Positions 23,804 through 42,340 of a DNA stretch of 64,000 nt are shown in pieces. Each line of letters opens with the position of its first letter. Within the stretch, counting starts at the first letter, position 1. Origin of the DNA: Litoditis marina (Eukaryota; Nematoda; Chromadorea; Rhabditida; Rhabditidae); assembly GCA_964036275.1 (NCBI GenBank), contig OZ038437.1, positions 5,490,804 through 5,554,803 on the forward strand, written 5' to 3'. The notes under the pieces were generated by a model. It had not been told where the DNA came from and searched no databases. It saw nothing but the letters and a program-made list of their open reading frames with translations. Made by a program: the position numbers and the translations under genes.

Positions 23804-25204
23804 GACGATTCGCATGGGACTCAGCCGTGTAAAATCTGGTACCAAGTCTTGCGGTCGTACTCTGGACTAAGTACCCCCAAAGTCCCACAATCCGGAATAA
23901 GACGAAGCTTCTTGTAACAAAAGAATAGAAAATATATGCATCCAGATCTAATTTTCTCTCCAGCCTCCATTTTTTTCACTCAAAATTCATACTTATCCAT
24001 TCAAAACCGCAGTTTTGCCGCACTAAGTACTCAAGAACTGGCGTGTGGCATTGATTCTTTGTGGCAGCCTGAGCCTGTAAGCCACACGCCCTCATGTCCA
24101 CCTTTAACTACCCCAGGTTCTGTCTGAAGAGTATATCTCTAGTCCGGATATGACTTCACTTTTATTTCGAACACGCCGTCTAAAATGGTTCAGTCAATCC
24201 CCTTTTCCCAGTTTATGAACGAATGAAACAATAGAACGTACAAATAGTAATTTATTCGTCTAGTGATCAGCCTGTTTTTTGCACACGTAAGCCCGCGACG
24301 TGAAATCGCAAGGCACATCGTCCCATTGATGGCGAGTCACCGTCGGCTGGTTAACCATGTCGTCGGACCAGGTCTGAAACCAGAATGCGTGTGAAAATTA
24401 AGAATCGGACGAGCAAGTGAGTCCAGAGCTTCTAGGGTATCTTCCCACTTTTTGTCGGCGAAATATGAGCATTGATTGTGTGCGATAAAAACAAGTAAAC
24501 GAACGATAACTAGACTTCGCTCGATGCATCTGCGTAGACTGAAAAAGTGTGGAAGAGCCCTCAATGCGCGATTAGTTTCGTGTATTATTTAACATTATTT
24601 AGAATTCAGAAAATGATTTCACGTACACGTTCCAGTTTCAAGTGTCACCGTTTTCAGCAGTGATAGAATTTGAGTGCTCAAACAACAAATTTGAGCTCAC
24701 ACACAATGATTTCATAGTTATGAGAACAATGACAAGTAAGGTTTTATTTGAACTGTTGCAACCCGTTGGTATGGAACATAAATCACCTGCACACAGTGTT
24801 CCGTTCCTTCAAAATCATCGGGTTGTCCTGACATCCAGTTCACATAGTCAACCTGAAAGTACCCTGCTTGAAGATGAAAACTCAAACACTCGGGAAGTTC
24901 AAAAGTAGTTCAAAATAAGTATAATGGAATCATTATCAACTAACTTTACTACCATCAGTCCAGGCTCATATGTTGTTCGTTTGAAAAAGTCCAATGGCCG
25001 TCATGTAGCTTGAGTCTGTCGCAACGACCCCGGTGGAAGCGAGAACTTGAACGAAGGAGTTAGGTGTTTCATTCCCTACAGTGTTTTACACCTGCTCGAA
25101 ACGATCAGAATTGAATTAAAAAAAAAAACTAGAGAGAACTAGGGAGGGGTACAAAAGAGATAGAAACGGAAAAAGAAAAAGAGAGAACGAGAGAGACAGA
25201 GATG

Positions 25205-25236
<32 letters not shown>

Positions 25237-26275
25237 ACGTGGTTAGAACTGAAATAATTGAAGCAGTGGCAGTGCTTCTCATGGACAATTTTGTCGGAGC
25301 GTTTTTTGCTCAAAACACTCAGCGTTCATTCCATTTTTAAAATGCAGAGGTAGTAGATTAATAAAAAAAGTGTTTGCCAAAAGTGTGAACACTTTGTACC
25401 GTTGACGAATTAATTTTCCTCTTTGGAATGAATGGAAGACAAGTGAGCTCCAGCACTGGTACAGTCTGCTTCGGCGTCGTCAAAGTTCTGATGGTGTCCC
25501 ACCTCAAGTGAATTTGTTGTTTAAAAAACTTCCGAACAGAAACAACATATTTACTTCAAAGTAGAGTTCAAGTAGGGAATGTGTTGTCTTTATCTTTCAG
25601 AATAATGTATACGTGAAACTACATGAACTTTTCGATTCAGCAATCTGTCACAAGAATAAAGTGTCATTTTTAAAGATTGTGAGTTTCCACTTTGAACGTT
25701 CATATTTGCCAATATTTTTTAGATTAAGGTTATCATAATATAGCGAACATGGAGGATGCAACATCCTTTCTTCGTTAGTTTGTTATTACAGAAGAATGGT
25801 TTCTAAACTCCAGCCTTAAGGCACTACGTTAGAAAAATACATTTCCATGTGAAAATGTGATCGGTGTACTTTTTTTTAGGTGTAGGGCAAATTTTGAATC
25901 GAATTCTCACCCTGTAGCATGAATCCGTTTTGGCATAATAAGTCCAAGTTGAGTCGCAGTGGCTGGGAATCACTAAAAATCGTGCGTGATATTTTTTTTC
26001 AATAAAAAGTGACATCAAGTGGCTAGTCGTCTGGTAGAGAAGAGCAGAGTGAAGGTCAGAAAAAAATTTGCCACTCGTCCAACCCGCCCTGATAGACTTT
26101 CCGTAGGTTGAAAATCAATTTACTGAAATCTTTTCTTGGAACATGTTTTCACCCTGATCAAAAGTTCCCAGTCATCAATGTGAGCATTAACCCAGTGGAT
26201 ACTGGTCCAAATTAGAGAGCCTAGTGGAAATGGTGCAGTTATAATGAGTTTGAATGATATATAAGAATACAAGTA

Positions 26276-26463
26276 TATGGTCGTTGCCAACGGAAAGGCG
26301 AGAGGGTACCGTATATCTCACTGTACGCACACATGTCTTCGATTCCAAAGCTGGTCCGCTATGTGCTCTAATAGCGCAGTGGTTAACGCCCTGCTTCAAA
26401 AATTTTGCTCGCAGGTTCGATTTCGCCAAGAGAAAGAAATTTATAAATTTGGCACTTACTATA
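26276..26463 (+). mobile_element. tRNA-like TIR element in lectin intron 4 (copy 1 only)
   Basis: A full-length copy: TATGGTCGTTGCCAACGGAA at the start, TAGCGCAGTGG and GGTTCGATTTCGCC inside, TTTGGCACTTACTATA at the end. The corresponding intron of copy 2 (36558-36974) lacks it, so it inserted after the duplication, or was lost from copy 2. Confidence 0.85.
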
Positions 26464-27404
26464 GCAGAGCTGATGCTATAAACGATACAATAAATATTCA
26501 ACCAACCTGGTGGTGCGGTACTGGTTGGAACTTTAGGACTGGATACTGGCGGGTAGGGGCAAACGAATGGGGCTTCATTCGCGCAGGATACATCATACCA
26601 CATTCCGTTATTGGTGTTAAAAACTGCACATTTCCACTGGTTCCCCGCACCTGATTTCATAGATAGTTTCAATAAGTATCGGATTTTCTAACTTGAGGTT
26701 GCTCCAACAGCCCACTTAATTTTCTGCAAGATGGTAGCTATGAATCTTTTCGAAAAGAGCTTGTACCGAGAAAGTAATTTTATTATGCTGTGCTTTAGTA
26801 TGACTATTTTCAGTCGAAACAATAGTACTTCTGATGTTCATACAGATCACACCATAAGTCAGATATTGGCTATATGTTGAAGCAAATTACACATACACAT
26901 GTTGAAACGTCATGACAGCCATTATAATTTTGGTTCTTGCTCGCTGCTTCAGTTAGTTTTTATTTGTTTTCCCCTGCAATTCATTCTCATAACTCTCAGA
27001 CAGGCTCTTTACAGCTCCAAATTCTGTTTGGCCTACCTGGTCCCCAGTTGGTATAGCTGAATGACAATCCATCAATCCATGTCCATACAGACTGCGTCAG
27101 TTTATTGGCGCCTATCCAGGCACTATCAAAATCACCAAAGGCCTTTTCCACGGCTTCTGAAAATCAGAAAATGAAACCAACTGTGCTAGAGAAAACAAAC
27201 CAAAAACATCCACGAAGCAATCAACCAATGTACATCGTAATTCGAGTTTTTAGTAAAGAGGGAACGGCCGAGTTTTACACATACCAAAAATCATGGCGCT
27301 CTCGAAACCGTTTGAAATTGAAACCAAGTGTCCTCCAAATTGTTGACAGTGCTCTTCGGCCAATGCAAAAGACAACGGTCCCTCCACAAACTTGTAGCAC
27401 CTGC

Positions 27405-27601
27405 ATAGTGGGTGACACATTTATAAACTCCTGTCTCACGCCGGAATCGAACTTGCGAGCAAAAGATTGGTAGCTGAGGGCTAACTACTGCGCTATTAGA
27501 GCACATACCGCACCAAGCTTAGAAATCAAACACATGTGTGCGTACACAGCGAAAAGTTAGATATACCGTACCCTCCCACCTTTCCATTGGTGACGACTAT
27601 A
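27405..27601 (-). mobile_element. tRNA-like TIR element in lectin intron 1 (copy 1)
   Basis: On the minus strand it runs from TATAGTCGTCACCAATGGAA to TGTGTCACCCACTATGCAG. The last bases of the element directly precede exon 2. The acceptor AG lies in CACTATGCAG, so the element edge supplies or abuts the splice acceptor. The same insertion is present in copy 2 at 37636-37831. Confidence 0.85.
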
Positions 27602-27932
27602 ACAGTTTTTTCAATCATTAGAACTCTACAGAGTTTCCAACAATCGTAAAGTGATGAAACACTTTCTTCCAACTTTCAGTGGTATTTATTGATATTGCAC
27701 GTTGTTGACTCAAATGTTTATTTTACCTGTTGGAATTCTCATTCAGCAAATCTCCTTGTAAACACGCAGCAAAGACCAGAGAAGGAACAATAAACACACC
27801 CAAAACCAAGATCAAGAATGAGCGAAAAAACATCACTTCTGAAAAACTATCTTTTCAACTGTTCCACCATATCCGTAACGGTGACAGGTTTCTGCATACA
27901 GTGAGTGCCAAATTATTAAATTGTTGTTTCTA

Positions 27933-28090
27933 GCCGAATTCGAATCTGCGAGCAAACGATTTGTAGGCCGCGGTTACCACTGCGCTAAAGGGCTGATCTG
28001 TGACACGCTTAGGAGTCGGAGACATGTGTCCGTACACATCGGAAATTGAGATATACAGTAATCTCCCGCCTTTTCGTAGGCGAAAACTAC
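27933..28090 (-). mobile_element. tRNA-like TIR element upstream of lectin copy 1
   Basis: Minus-strand copy with TAGCGCAGTGGTAACC and GCAGATTCGAATTCGG in the A- and B-box positions and CCTACGAAAAGGCGGGAG in the 5' half. It lies about 100 bp upstream of the lectin start codon and is shared with copy B (38163-38322). Confidence 0.75.
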
Positions 28091-28361
28091 AACTACAAAG
28101 TGTCTGAATATTTGCATACATGAATGTATTTTGCTAGTTTGGAAGTTTAGGGAACAAATGGATTCAGCAGAAATCAAGCATCTTGTGACAGACTCAGATA
28201 TAAGCTCGGTATGTTGGCCAGTTCTGTGCAGTTAATATTGAGGAGCATAGGGATGTCCCGAACAGAACACATCAACCGACTATGAGTTTTTTCCAAATAC
28301 CAATGAGAAATATATTATGGAATAACTGTAGTCTCAGACAGACAAGTTCCAATGAGTACTA

Positions 28362-28532
28362 GAGTACGTATGCTAGAAGATCCCAGCACCTTCATCCCAT
28401 CCTGCGTCTCTCGCTATGCCTCATTGTTTCTCGTCTCTTACATCCCGGCGGGATATAAGAGCAGATAAATAGCTTACGTTTAAGGAGACGCAGGATGGGA
28501 TGAAAATGCCGGGAACTTCTAGCATACGTTTT
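28362..28532. mobile_element. Hairpin MITE with GAGACGCAGGAT arms
   Basis: The left arm AGAGTACGTATGCTAGAAGA + CATCCCATCCTGCGTCTC pairs with the right arm GGAGACGCAGGATGGGATGA + TTCTAGCATACGTT. Its partner in copy B is 38592-38762. The arms carry the GAGACGCAG motif common in Caenorhabditis genomes. Confidence 0.8.
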
Positions 28533-29057
28533 TAGATAACGTTTAATAATGAGTAAAACAAATTGTGTTGCAGTATGATTTCAGAACAATCTTTTCTGTA
28601 GACGCAGAATAGAGTCTTGAACTGATTGATGTGTGAAATAGAAAAATGAAATGTATCTTGAAAGTGAGGCAGATTACGTTATCAGCAAACCAAGAATTGC
28701 AAATAACAAACACCGTTATCTTCTCGGAGATAATGGCATAAGTGTCAATAAAATGGACTTGGACAAATGATGATAACTGCAGGAAAAAGAACTTCAAGAC
28801 AAATTCGAATCAAACATAAAATTGATACATCGGTCGTTTCTGTGACCAGCAACGACGTCGAAGAATGATTCGAATTCTACATAATTGCAACTACAAAGAG
28901 AACTGTTGACGCGAGATGAGTGCTTGTTTCCAGATATGGTTCTTACTATGGAGATTGAGGATCAAAGATTTCAAGATATATTCGTTCACTTCATTTTGTT
29001 ACAATATGGTGTTCCTTTCTGGCCATTCAGGTATCTCGGTCTCAGCACAGTCTCAAT
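28533..29057. other. Intergenic, no gene recognised
   Basis: Almost identical to 38763-39287 in copy B. No exon-like block is recognised with confidence. Confidence 0.4.
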
Positions 29058-29946
29058 CGTGCGCAGTGCGTTGCGCTGTGCAAATTAGTTTTTGTACACA
29101 GAAATGCGAGATTTCAGAAACTATTAATAGCATTTTCTCAAAAATATCTGAACTATTTTTTTTGGTTCTGAAGTAGAGAGGTAGAGGAAAGGAAGTTGTA
29201 TAACATATCAGAAAAGCTTTCATTTTTTTGAAATATTGTAAAGTTATTGAAAGTAGTGGTTGGCAAAAATATCTTTCGGTGGCGACGGCGACGGCTAGGG
29301 CGACGGCTGTCTTGACCTATCCCGTATCTTTTGCGAGAGATGGCTGGATGAATTCTCTCCATATTTTTAGTGTTTACTTTTCTGGTGGATATGTTGTCAC
29401 GGACAGACTTTCATGTTGATATCTCTACTTACAGAGTTTTTCCTCGCTAGCGGTTTACGGTGGGCGACCTCAATACGACACGTGTCGCCTGTCTACTGAA
29501 TGTTGAAAGTGTGATTCATGTTTTTGGAGCGAACATTTGAATTCGCTCACGAATACCTCAACATCAAACTTACCACTTATATATTTGTTTCGAACTGTTG
29601 ATAATGTTCGACAGGTATACTTCAATATCGTTTCTTATCAATTTCCCTTGGAAATATAGAAAAAAAGAGGTCAATTAGTATGGAAACGAATGTAAGAGAG
29701 TAGATTAGCTCTTACAATTGAGCTGGATAAAAAAAGAAGAAGAGTTCAATAACTCGAGAAGGGAATGAAAAGTTCTAATCTCACAAGATCTTTTCTAGTA
29801 GAAAACCAACATGTTTTTGACCTATGAAAATTGCGAGATTAGATTTTTCATTTTCCTCTCGAGTTATTGAACTCCTTTTCTATTTCTCATCCAGCTCAAT
29901 CTTGAAAGCTTATGGACTCTCTCTTTACATTCGTTTTCATTCTAAT
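29058..29946 (-). mobile_element. Element U (copy A): 5' foldback, 3' hairpin
   Basis: Read on the minus strand. The 5' end (29946) starts ATTAGAATGAAAACGAATGT and forms a foldback of about 280 bp (arms about 29667-29800 and 29820-29946). The middle contains GTCCGTGACAACATATCCAC and a GGCGACGG simple repeat. The 3' end has CAAAAACTAATTTGC followed by a hairpin (GCACAGCGC-AA-CGCACTGCGCACG). AGATTAGTTTTTG-type sequence near the 5' end is inverted just before the hairpin. No protein is encoded. The architecture resembles Helentron-type rolling-circle non-autonomous elements. Confidence 0.7.
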
Positions 29947-29960
29947 ATCACTACGCCTCG

Positions 29961-30298
29961 GATATTTGGCGGACGGACACGACCTATCCTCATTGCACGG
30001 TTGAAACTTTGTACGGCCAGCACCAATTCATTCTTCCATACACGGAACGTCCACTGCTTCGGTTTTCATTAAATGTGCGTCATTCTGTCACAATCAACGA
30101 CCATCGATCTCGATTCATCTGGGAGATTCTGGGACAAAAAGATAATTTGAGTTTTGTGGCTTCAAGGACGACATTCTTTACCACAGTGATCCCACGCGAG
30201 GTGACACAAGGAAGGCAATCTCGCAATTTCACGTTCAACATGGCACGTTCCATCTTACGCTGCACGACACGGAGACGATCTTTGTTCCCATTCGATAA
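29961..30298 (+). pseudogene. Unrecognised coding fragment, frameshifted (copy A)
   Basis: One frame reads protein-like text from 29961 (DIWRTDTTYPHCTVETLYG...LNVRHSVTINDH). After about 30149 the convincing frame shifts (EFCGFKDDILYHSDPTRGDT...HGTFHLTLHDTETIFVP). The fragment ends at a stop at about 30296, next to a GGCGGC MITE. A copy with the same frames lies at 41320-41720. The family is not recognised; it may be a decayed host gene piece or transposon cargo. Confidence 0.4.
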
Positions 30299-30304
30299 TA
30301 CTCA

Positions 30305-30453
30305 GGCGGCATAGCAATCCCTCCGATCTCATGAGAAGTTCATACGAGTTTCTCATGAGATACTTCATGAGGTACTCGTGAACTCGTAATGTTGTAGCAT
30401 AGCAATCAAGGGAATCTCATGAAAGGAGATTTTTGAGGAATTGCTACGCCGCC
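30305..30453. mobile_element. GGCGGC/TCATGAG MITE (copy A)
   Basis: The ends are GGCGGCATAGCAATCC and GGAATTGCTACGCCGCC, with internal CTCATGAGAAGTTCATACGA. The copy B partner at 41692-41860 has about 20 extra bases near its right end. Confidence 0.85.
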
Positions 30454-30508
30454 AGAACTCGGTATAGTCGCCATTTTCCCTCATAAAGACAGCAGAGGGT
30501 CCGATTGA

Positions 30509-31344
30509 TTGAAGAGATTTTTAACCATCGAAGAATTATCACTTTTTTAAATTATGTCTGATTGGACATCGGGTAGTTCCCATTTATTTGAAGCTTCAAC
30601 TAAAAACCAAACGATCGAATCGCTGTGTCCCGATTCAGGAAATTGAAAAAAGTGTGTCACAAAAAATTGCAGTTTCCACAAATCTCTCGCAAAATTGTGT
30701 CACAATTTTTCACACAATTTTTTGGGCACAATTTTTCACACTCACAATTATTGTGCCTCAATTTTTCACTTTTCCAAATATTGTACAAATTCCAGCGAGA
30801 GAGGTTATTACTGAACCACTCGCGCGATACTAATGTTTTATTCCATGACTGCGCCGTATCTAGTATTGGTGTTGGTGGGCGATTGGAGCAATGAGACGCA
30901 GCGAGCGCGCATCGAGAGCATCGCCCTATTAGAGAAAGACGCAGAGAAAGAAGAGCCGAGACAGATGCGCAGGGTTTGAAACCATACCAAGATACGGATC
31001 ATTGAGAGCTGTGTCAAAGAGTATCACAGCACTTTCGCGCGAGAGACATACGAAGTGCAAAGACCTCTCTTTAAAGAAACAAATGTGTCACAATTTTTCA
31101 CACTTTAATTTTTTGGGGAAACAATTTTTCACACTTACAATTATTGTGCCCCTGTTCTTCACACTGTTTTCAACTGCGAAAACGTGTGTTATAATGTTTT
31201 GAAAGGAAAATAATTGTGGCAGAAGATTTCGAAGCTTACAAATACTCGGTAGTTTCATCTGCGCTCCAAATGAGAGCGACACAATAATTTGAGCTTTTCC
31301 AAGAAATTATCTAAAATCGAAACCATTTAGATTGGAGCATTTTA
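30509..31344. mobile_element. Junction of duplication; TIR element near 30845-31000
   Basis: Between the two halves of the duplication. From about 30845, GACTGCGCCGTATCTAGTAT resembles the terminus of the MITE at 46199-46386, but its right end is less clear. TTTTTCACA(C/A)...-type phrases (CACAATTTTTCACAC) recur at about 30697, 30728, 30750, 31086 and 31120, suggesting a diverged inverted or tandem repeat. No gene is recognised. Confidence 0.45.
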
Positions 31345-31457
31345 TATCTAGTCCAGCTATGACACTTCAAATTCGAACACGCCGTGTGAATTGATTTAGC
31401 AATTCTAGTTTTTTCAGTTTATGAACTAATGAAACAATGAAATGTACAAGGAATTAT

Positions 31458-38088
<6,631 letters not shown>

Positions 38089-38162
38089 TGTTCCGTCATA
38101 TTCGTAACGGGGACAGCTCTCTGCATATAGTGAGTGCCAAATTAATGAATTGTTGTTTCTAG

Positions 38163-38322
38163 CCGAATTCGATTCTGCGAGCAAACTATTCGTAGGCCGC
38201 GGTTACCACTGCGCTACAAGAGCCGATCTCTGACACGCTTAGGAGTCGGAGACATGTGCCAGTACACATCGGAAATTGAGATAGACAGTAACCTCCCGCC
38301 TTTTCGTAGGCGAAGACTACAA
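38163..38322 (-). mobile_element. tRNA-like TIR element upstream of lectin copy 2
   Basis: Orthologous to 27933-28090, with TAGCGCAGTGGTAACC-type A box and CCTACGAAAAGGCGGGAG. Confidence 0.75.
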
Positions 38323-38591
38323 CTACAAAATGTCTGAATATTCGCAGACATGAATGTATTTTGCTAGTTTGGAAGTTTAGGGAACAAATGGATTCAGCAG
38401 AAATCAAGCATCTTGTGACAGACTCAGATATAAGCTCGGTATGTTGGCCAGTTCTGTGCAGTTAATATTGAGGAGCATAGGGATGTCCCGAACAGAACAC
38501 ATCAACCGACTATGAGTTTTTTCCAAATACCAATGAGAAATATATTATGGAATAACTGTAGTCTCAGACAGACAAGTTCCAATGAGTACTA

Positions 38592-38762
38592 GAGTACGTA
38601 TGCTAGAAGATCCCAGCACCTTCATCCCATCCTGCGTCTCTCGCTATGCCTCATTGTTTCTCGTCTCTAACATCCCGGCGGGATATAAGAGCAGATAAAT
38701 AGCTTATGTTTAAGGAGACGCAGGATGAGATGAAAGTGCCGGGATCTTCTAGCATACGTTTT
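38592..38762. mobile_element. Hairpin MITE with GAGACGCAGGAT arms (copy B)
   Basis: Partner of 28362-28532, with only a few base differences. Confidence 0.8.
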
Positions 38763-39287
38763 CAGATAACGTTTAACAATGAGTAAAACAAATTGTGTTG
38801 CAGTATGATTTCAGAACAATCTTTTCTGTAGACGCAGAATAGAGTCTTGAACTGATTGATGTGTGAAATAGAAAAATGAAATGTATCTTGAAAGTGAGGC
38901 AGATTACGTTATCATCAAACCAAGAATTGCAAATAACAAACACCGTTATCTTCTCGGAGATAATGGCATAAGTGTCAATAAAATGGACTTGGACAAATGA
39001 TGATAACTGCAGGAAAAAGAACTTCAAGACAAATTCGAATCAAACATAAAATTGATACATCGGTCGTTTCTGTGACCAGCAACGACGTCGAAGAATGATT
39101 CGAATTCTACATAATTGCAACTACAAAGAGAACTGTTGACGCGAGATGAGTGCTTGTTTCCAGATATGATTCTTACTATGGAGATTGAGGATTAAAGATT
39201 TCGAGATTTATTCGTTCACTTCATTTTGTTACAATATGGTGTTCCTTTCTGGCCATTCAGGTATCTCGGTCTCAGCACAGTCTCAAT

Positions 39288-41305
39288 CGCGCGCAGTGCG
39301 TTGCGCTGTGCAGATTAGTTTTTGTACACAGAAATGCGAGATTTCAGAAACGATTAATAGCATTTTCTCAAAAATATCTGAACCATTTTTTCCGGTTCTG
39401 ATGTAGAGAGGTAGAGGAAAGGAAGTTGTATAACATATCGAGAACGCTTTCAATTTTTTTGAAATATTGTGAAGTTATTGAAAGTAGTGGTTGGCAAAAA
39501 TCTCTCTCGGTGGCGACGGCGACGGCTAGGGCGACGGCTGCCTTGACCTATTCCGTATCTTTTCCGAGAGATGGCTGAATGAATTCTCCCCATCGTGCGC
39601 AGCGCGGAGCGCTGCGCAGATTAGTTTTTGTTCAAAGGTCTGCAGACATTACAAAACAGATTATTACAACTTTCTTCAAAGTTCGTCGACCATTTTCTTA
39701 GATTTTTGCATGAATCACTGAAGGGCAACACGTCTACAACATACTAAGTTCATGTTCCAAGTAGAATTTATTGAGAGGAGTTAGAGGGCCCAACGTCTCG
39801 CAAAAATGGCTTCCGTGCGGGGCGGCGGCGGCGGCGGCGGCGACAAAAGTGTCCGCCTCCTCAAATCTCGGCATAGTTTCGCACAAAATTAACTTATTCA
39901 AAAAATACTTACATTATTGGAAAGCTCTAAAAAAGTTGAGGTATACGTATTTTCCAGGTATGTCTGAAATTTGAATATTACGTGGGAGAGAGCCGAAAAT
40001 GGTCTCGCAAAAAATCATGGATAAACCGGTTTCGTGAAAATAAAAATGAAAGAAGAGTTAAACGTGTAGTAGGAAGACGTTTTCCAATGAAGAACTCATG
40101 ACAGGCGGGTACAGCTTGGTTTTCACTCCTATTCACATGTCTGATTGGCGGATTGGATAAACGCTCTATTCACGCACGGCGAACGGAGGTTCGATTCCTG
40201 CCTGGAGTCTAGAGTGGGAAATTTGCTATCACTTGAACGAGGTTACAACTACACCAAACGTTCTGCACTACGGCACGGTTTGAAACTCCAATATAAAAAC
40301 ATAACATTCCTTGTTTAGTTTATTGTTCAAAAACATCATTTTTTATCAAAAATGACCGTTACTTCGTAACCATAGAAAAAGAGTTCAATTAGTATAAAAG
40401 AACGAGTGTGAAGAAAGTAAAGATTAGTTTTTGATAAATATGTACAAGAAATATAAAAGAAGTCCAATAAAAATATTTTGAGGAAAATGCTAATCTCGCT
40501 TCTCTTGAAAACAACGGAGTATAAGCTAGATTATTGTGAGTCGCAGTCAGAAGTTTTCTTCCGACAACCAAAAACTCGGTATCCTATTTTTTGAAATTGT
40601 AAACCGAGCGAGATTAGAGTTTTCCTCAAAATATTTTTATTGGACTTCTTTTATATTTCTTGTACATATTTATCCAAAACTAATCTTTACTTTCTTTACA
40701 CTCGTTCTTTTATACTAATATTTTTAGTGTTTACTTTTCTGGTGGATATGTTGTCACGGACAGACTTTCATGTTGATATCTCTACTTACAGAGTTTTTCC
40801 TCGCTAGCGGTTCACTGTGGGCGACCTCAATACGACCCGTGTCGCCTGTCTACTGAATGTTGAAAGTGTGATTCATGTTTTCGGAGCGAACATTTGAATT
40901 CGCTCACAAATACCTCAACATCAAACTTACCACTTATATATTTGTTTCGAACTTTTGATAATGTTAGACAGGTATACTTCAATATCGTTTCTTATTAATT
41001 TCCCTTGGAAATATAGAAAAAAGAGGTGAATTAGTATGAAAACGAATGTAAAGAGAGAGTAGATAAGCTTTAACGATTGAGCTGGATAAAAAAAGAAGAG
41101 GAGTTCAATAACTCGAGAAGGGAATGAAAAGTTCTAATCTCACAAGATCTTTTCTAGTAGAAAACCAACATGTTTTTGACCTATGAAAATTGCGATATTA
41201 GATTTTTTATTTTTCTCTCGAGTTATTGAACTCCTTTTCTATTTTTCATCCAGCTCAATTTCAAAAGCTTATGAACTCTCTCTTTACATTCGTTTTCATT
41301 CTAAT
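39288..41305 (-). mobile_element. Element U (copy B), interrupted by element V
   Basis: The duplicate of 29058-29946. It resumes after element V at 40720. Its foldback lies at about 41025-41305 and its 3' hairpin (GCGCAGTGCG-TT-GCGCTGTGC on the plus strand) at about 39290-39311. Confidence 0.7.
39594..40719 (-). mobile_element. Element V: foldback plus hairpin, inserted in U
   Basis: Comparison with copy A gives an empty site: CTCCAT|ATTTTTAG in A, CCCCAT|V|ATTTTTAG in B. Read on the minus strand, V starts ATTAGTATAAAAGAACGAGT and folds back over about 335 bp (40385-40719). It ends CAAAAACTAATCT + GCGCAGCGC-TCC-GCGCTGCGCACG. AGATTAGTTTT is about 33 nt inside the 5' end, inverted directly before the hairpin. 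No target duplication is evident. Its interior has a GGCGGCGGC run and a tRNA-like block (A box TGGCGGATTGG at about 40146, B box GGTTCGATTCC at about 40188). Confidence 0.75.
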
Positions 41306-41319
41306 ATCACTACGCCTCG

Positions 41320-41720
41320 GATATTTGGCGGACGGACACGACCTCTCCTCATTGCACGGTTGAAACTTTGTACGGCCGGAAGCAATTCATTCTTCCATAC
41401 ACGGAACGTCCACTGCTCCGGTTTTCATTAAATGTGCGTCATTCTGTCACAATCAACGACCATCGATCTCGATTCATCTGGGAGATTCTGGGACAAAAAG
41501 ATAATTTGAGTTTTGTGGCTTCAAGGACGACATTCTTTACCACAGTGATCCCACGCGAGGTGACACAAGGAAGGCAATCTTGCAATTTCACGTTCAACAT
41601 GGCACGTTCCATCTTACGCTGCACGACACGGAGACGATCTTTGTTCCCGGATCTTTGGAGACGGAGACGATCAAATCCAAGCTTGATTCCTGGCGGCATA
41701 GCAATCCCTCCGATCTCATG
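41320..41720 (+). pseudogene. Unrecognised coding fragment (copy B)
   Basis: Copy of 29961-30298 with the same two-frame pattern. Here the second frame continues further (ETIFVPGSLETETIKSKLD) until a GGCGGC MITE at 41692. Function unknown. Confidence 0.4.
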
Positions 41721-41860
41721 AGAAGTTCATACGAGTTTCTCATGAGATACTTCATGAGGTACTCGTGAATTCGTAATGTTGTAGAATAGCAATCAATGGA
41801 ATCTCATAAAAGGAGATTTTTGAGACGCTCGTGAGATTTTTGAGGAATTGCTACGCCGCC
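41692..41860. mobile_element. GGCGGC/TCATGAG MITE (copy B)
   Basis: GGCGGCATAGCAATCC to GAATTGCTACGCCGCC; partner of 30305-30453. Confidence 0.85.
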
Positions 41861-42286
41861 AGAACTCGGTATAGTCGCCATTTTCCTACAGCAGAGGGTC
41901 CGATTTTGATTGAGCGCTGCGAGGCGAGCGGTCGTTGATTTTCTGCCAGCAGTTGAGAGAGTGAGTAGATCAAGGATACGCAGACAAACTGGTCGCTCGC
42001 CGAACTCCACCCCTTACAAACTCGATGGTACGGTGTTCACAACGGTCTGACAAATCCTATACCAAACAAAAGACGCGACATGATAACAGCATGGAACTAG
42101 CACCTTTTGATGTACAAACACTATAATTGGGGGAAACCACTACTCACCCGCTGATGATTTGTGCAGTCTTTCTGCCCGAAGTGAAAAGTTATGAAAATTC
42201 CAGTCATTCTCAATAATCAATCCTCTCATTTTTACGAATCCTGTAAATATGAAGTTGACAGGGTTTTTCGGACACACTGCCGACGG

Positions 42287-42340
42287 CATATACTGTAAGT
42301 CAATCGCACAGTCACGTGAAACATGTTAAACACAACAGAA
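42287..42340 (+). mobile_element. M1 MITE, left half, split by LTR element
   Basis: ATATACTGTAAGTCAATCGC to CATGTTAAACACAACAGAA. The right half resumes at 45418 (GAACTCAGAAACGTGC) and ends at about 45502. The LTR element 42362-45417 inserted into this MITE. Confidence 0.85.

Larger units (their letters stand above)
24260..27833 (-). pseudogene. Two-domain C-type lectin pseudogene (copy 1)
   Basis: Nine minus-strand exons, placed by splice sites and by comparison with copy 2: 27833-27727, 27400-27285, 27156-37 of the same block (27156-27037), 26650-26507, 25972-25911, 25502-25400, 25045-24945, 24852-24787 and 24373-24260. Exon 1 encodes a signal peptide (MFFRSFLILVLGVFIVPS...). Exons 2-4 encode lectin domain 1 (ending WYDVSCANEAPFVC). 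Exons 5-9 encode domain 2 (CDSTWTYYAKTDSCY, NWMSGQPDD, QWDDVPC, ending AYVCKK). Exon 6 has GAA changed to TAA (KEEN-stop-FVN), and exon 7 has TGG changed to TGA (QTNNI-stop-AW). Both are in-frame stops absent from copy 2. Splice sites and the AATAAA at 24251-24256 remain. A secreted carbohydrate-binding immune-type lectin was the likely ancestor. Confidence 0.88.
24130..30508. repeat. Segmental duplication, copy A
   Basis: This block is repeated as copy B at about 31345-41905, immediately downstream and in the same orientation. Shared landmarks in order are the lectin gene, two tRNA-like elements, a hairpin MITE, a hairpin-ended element (U), a coding fragment and a GGCGGC MITE. Similarity is uneven: about 80-90% around the last lectin exons, mid-90s around exons 1-3, and nearly identical over 28.1-29.4 kb against 38.3-39.6 kb (estimates by eye). 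Confidence 0.9.

Noticed and set aside
26254..26654. Plus-strand ORFs of 75-125 aa over lectin exon 4
   Set aside because: Antisense shadow of a lectin exon plus a tRNA-like element; the real coding strand is minus.
28738..28775. A WTWTNDDNC phrase as a further lectin exon on the plus strand
   Set aside because: Only nine residues resemble a lectin motif, the frame closes quickly, and no splice borders support it.
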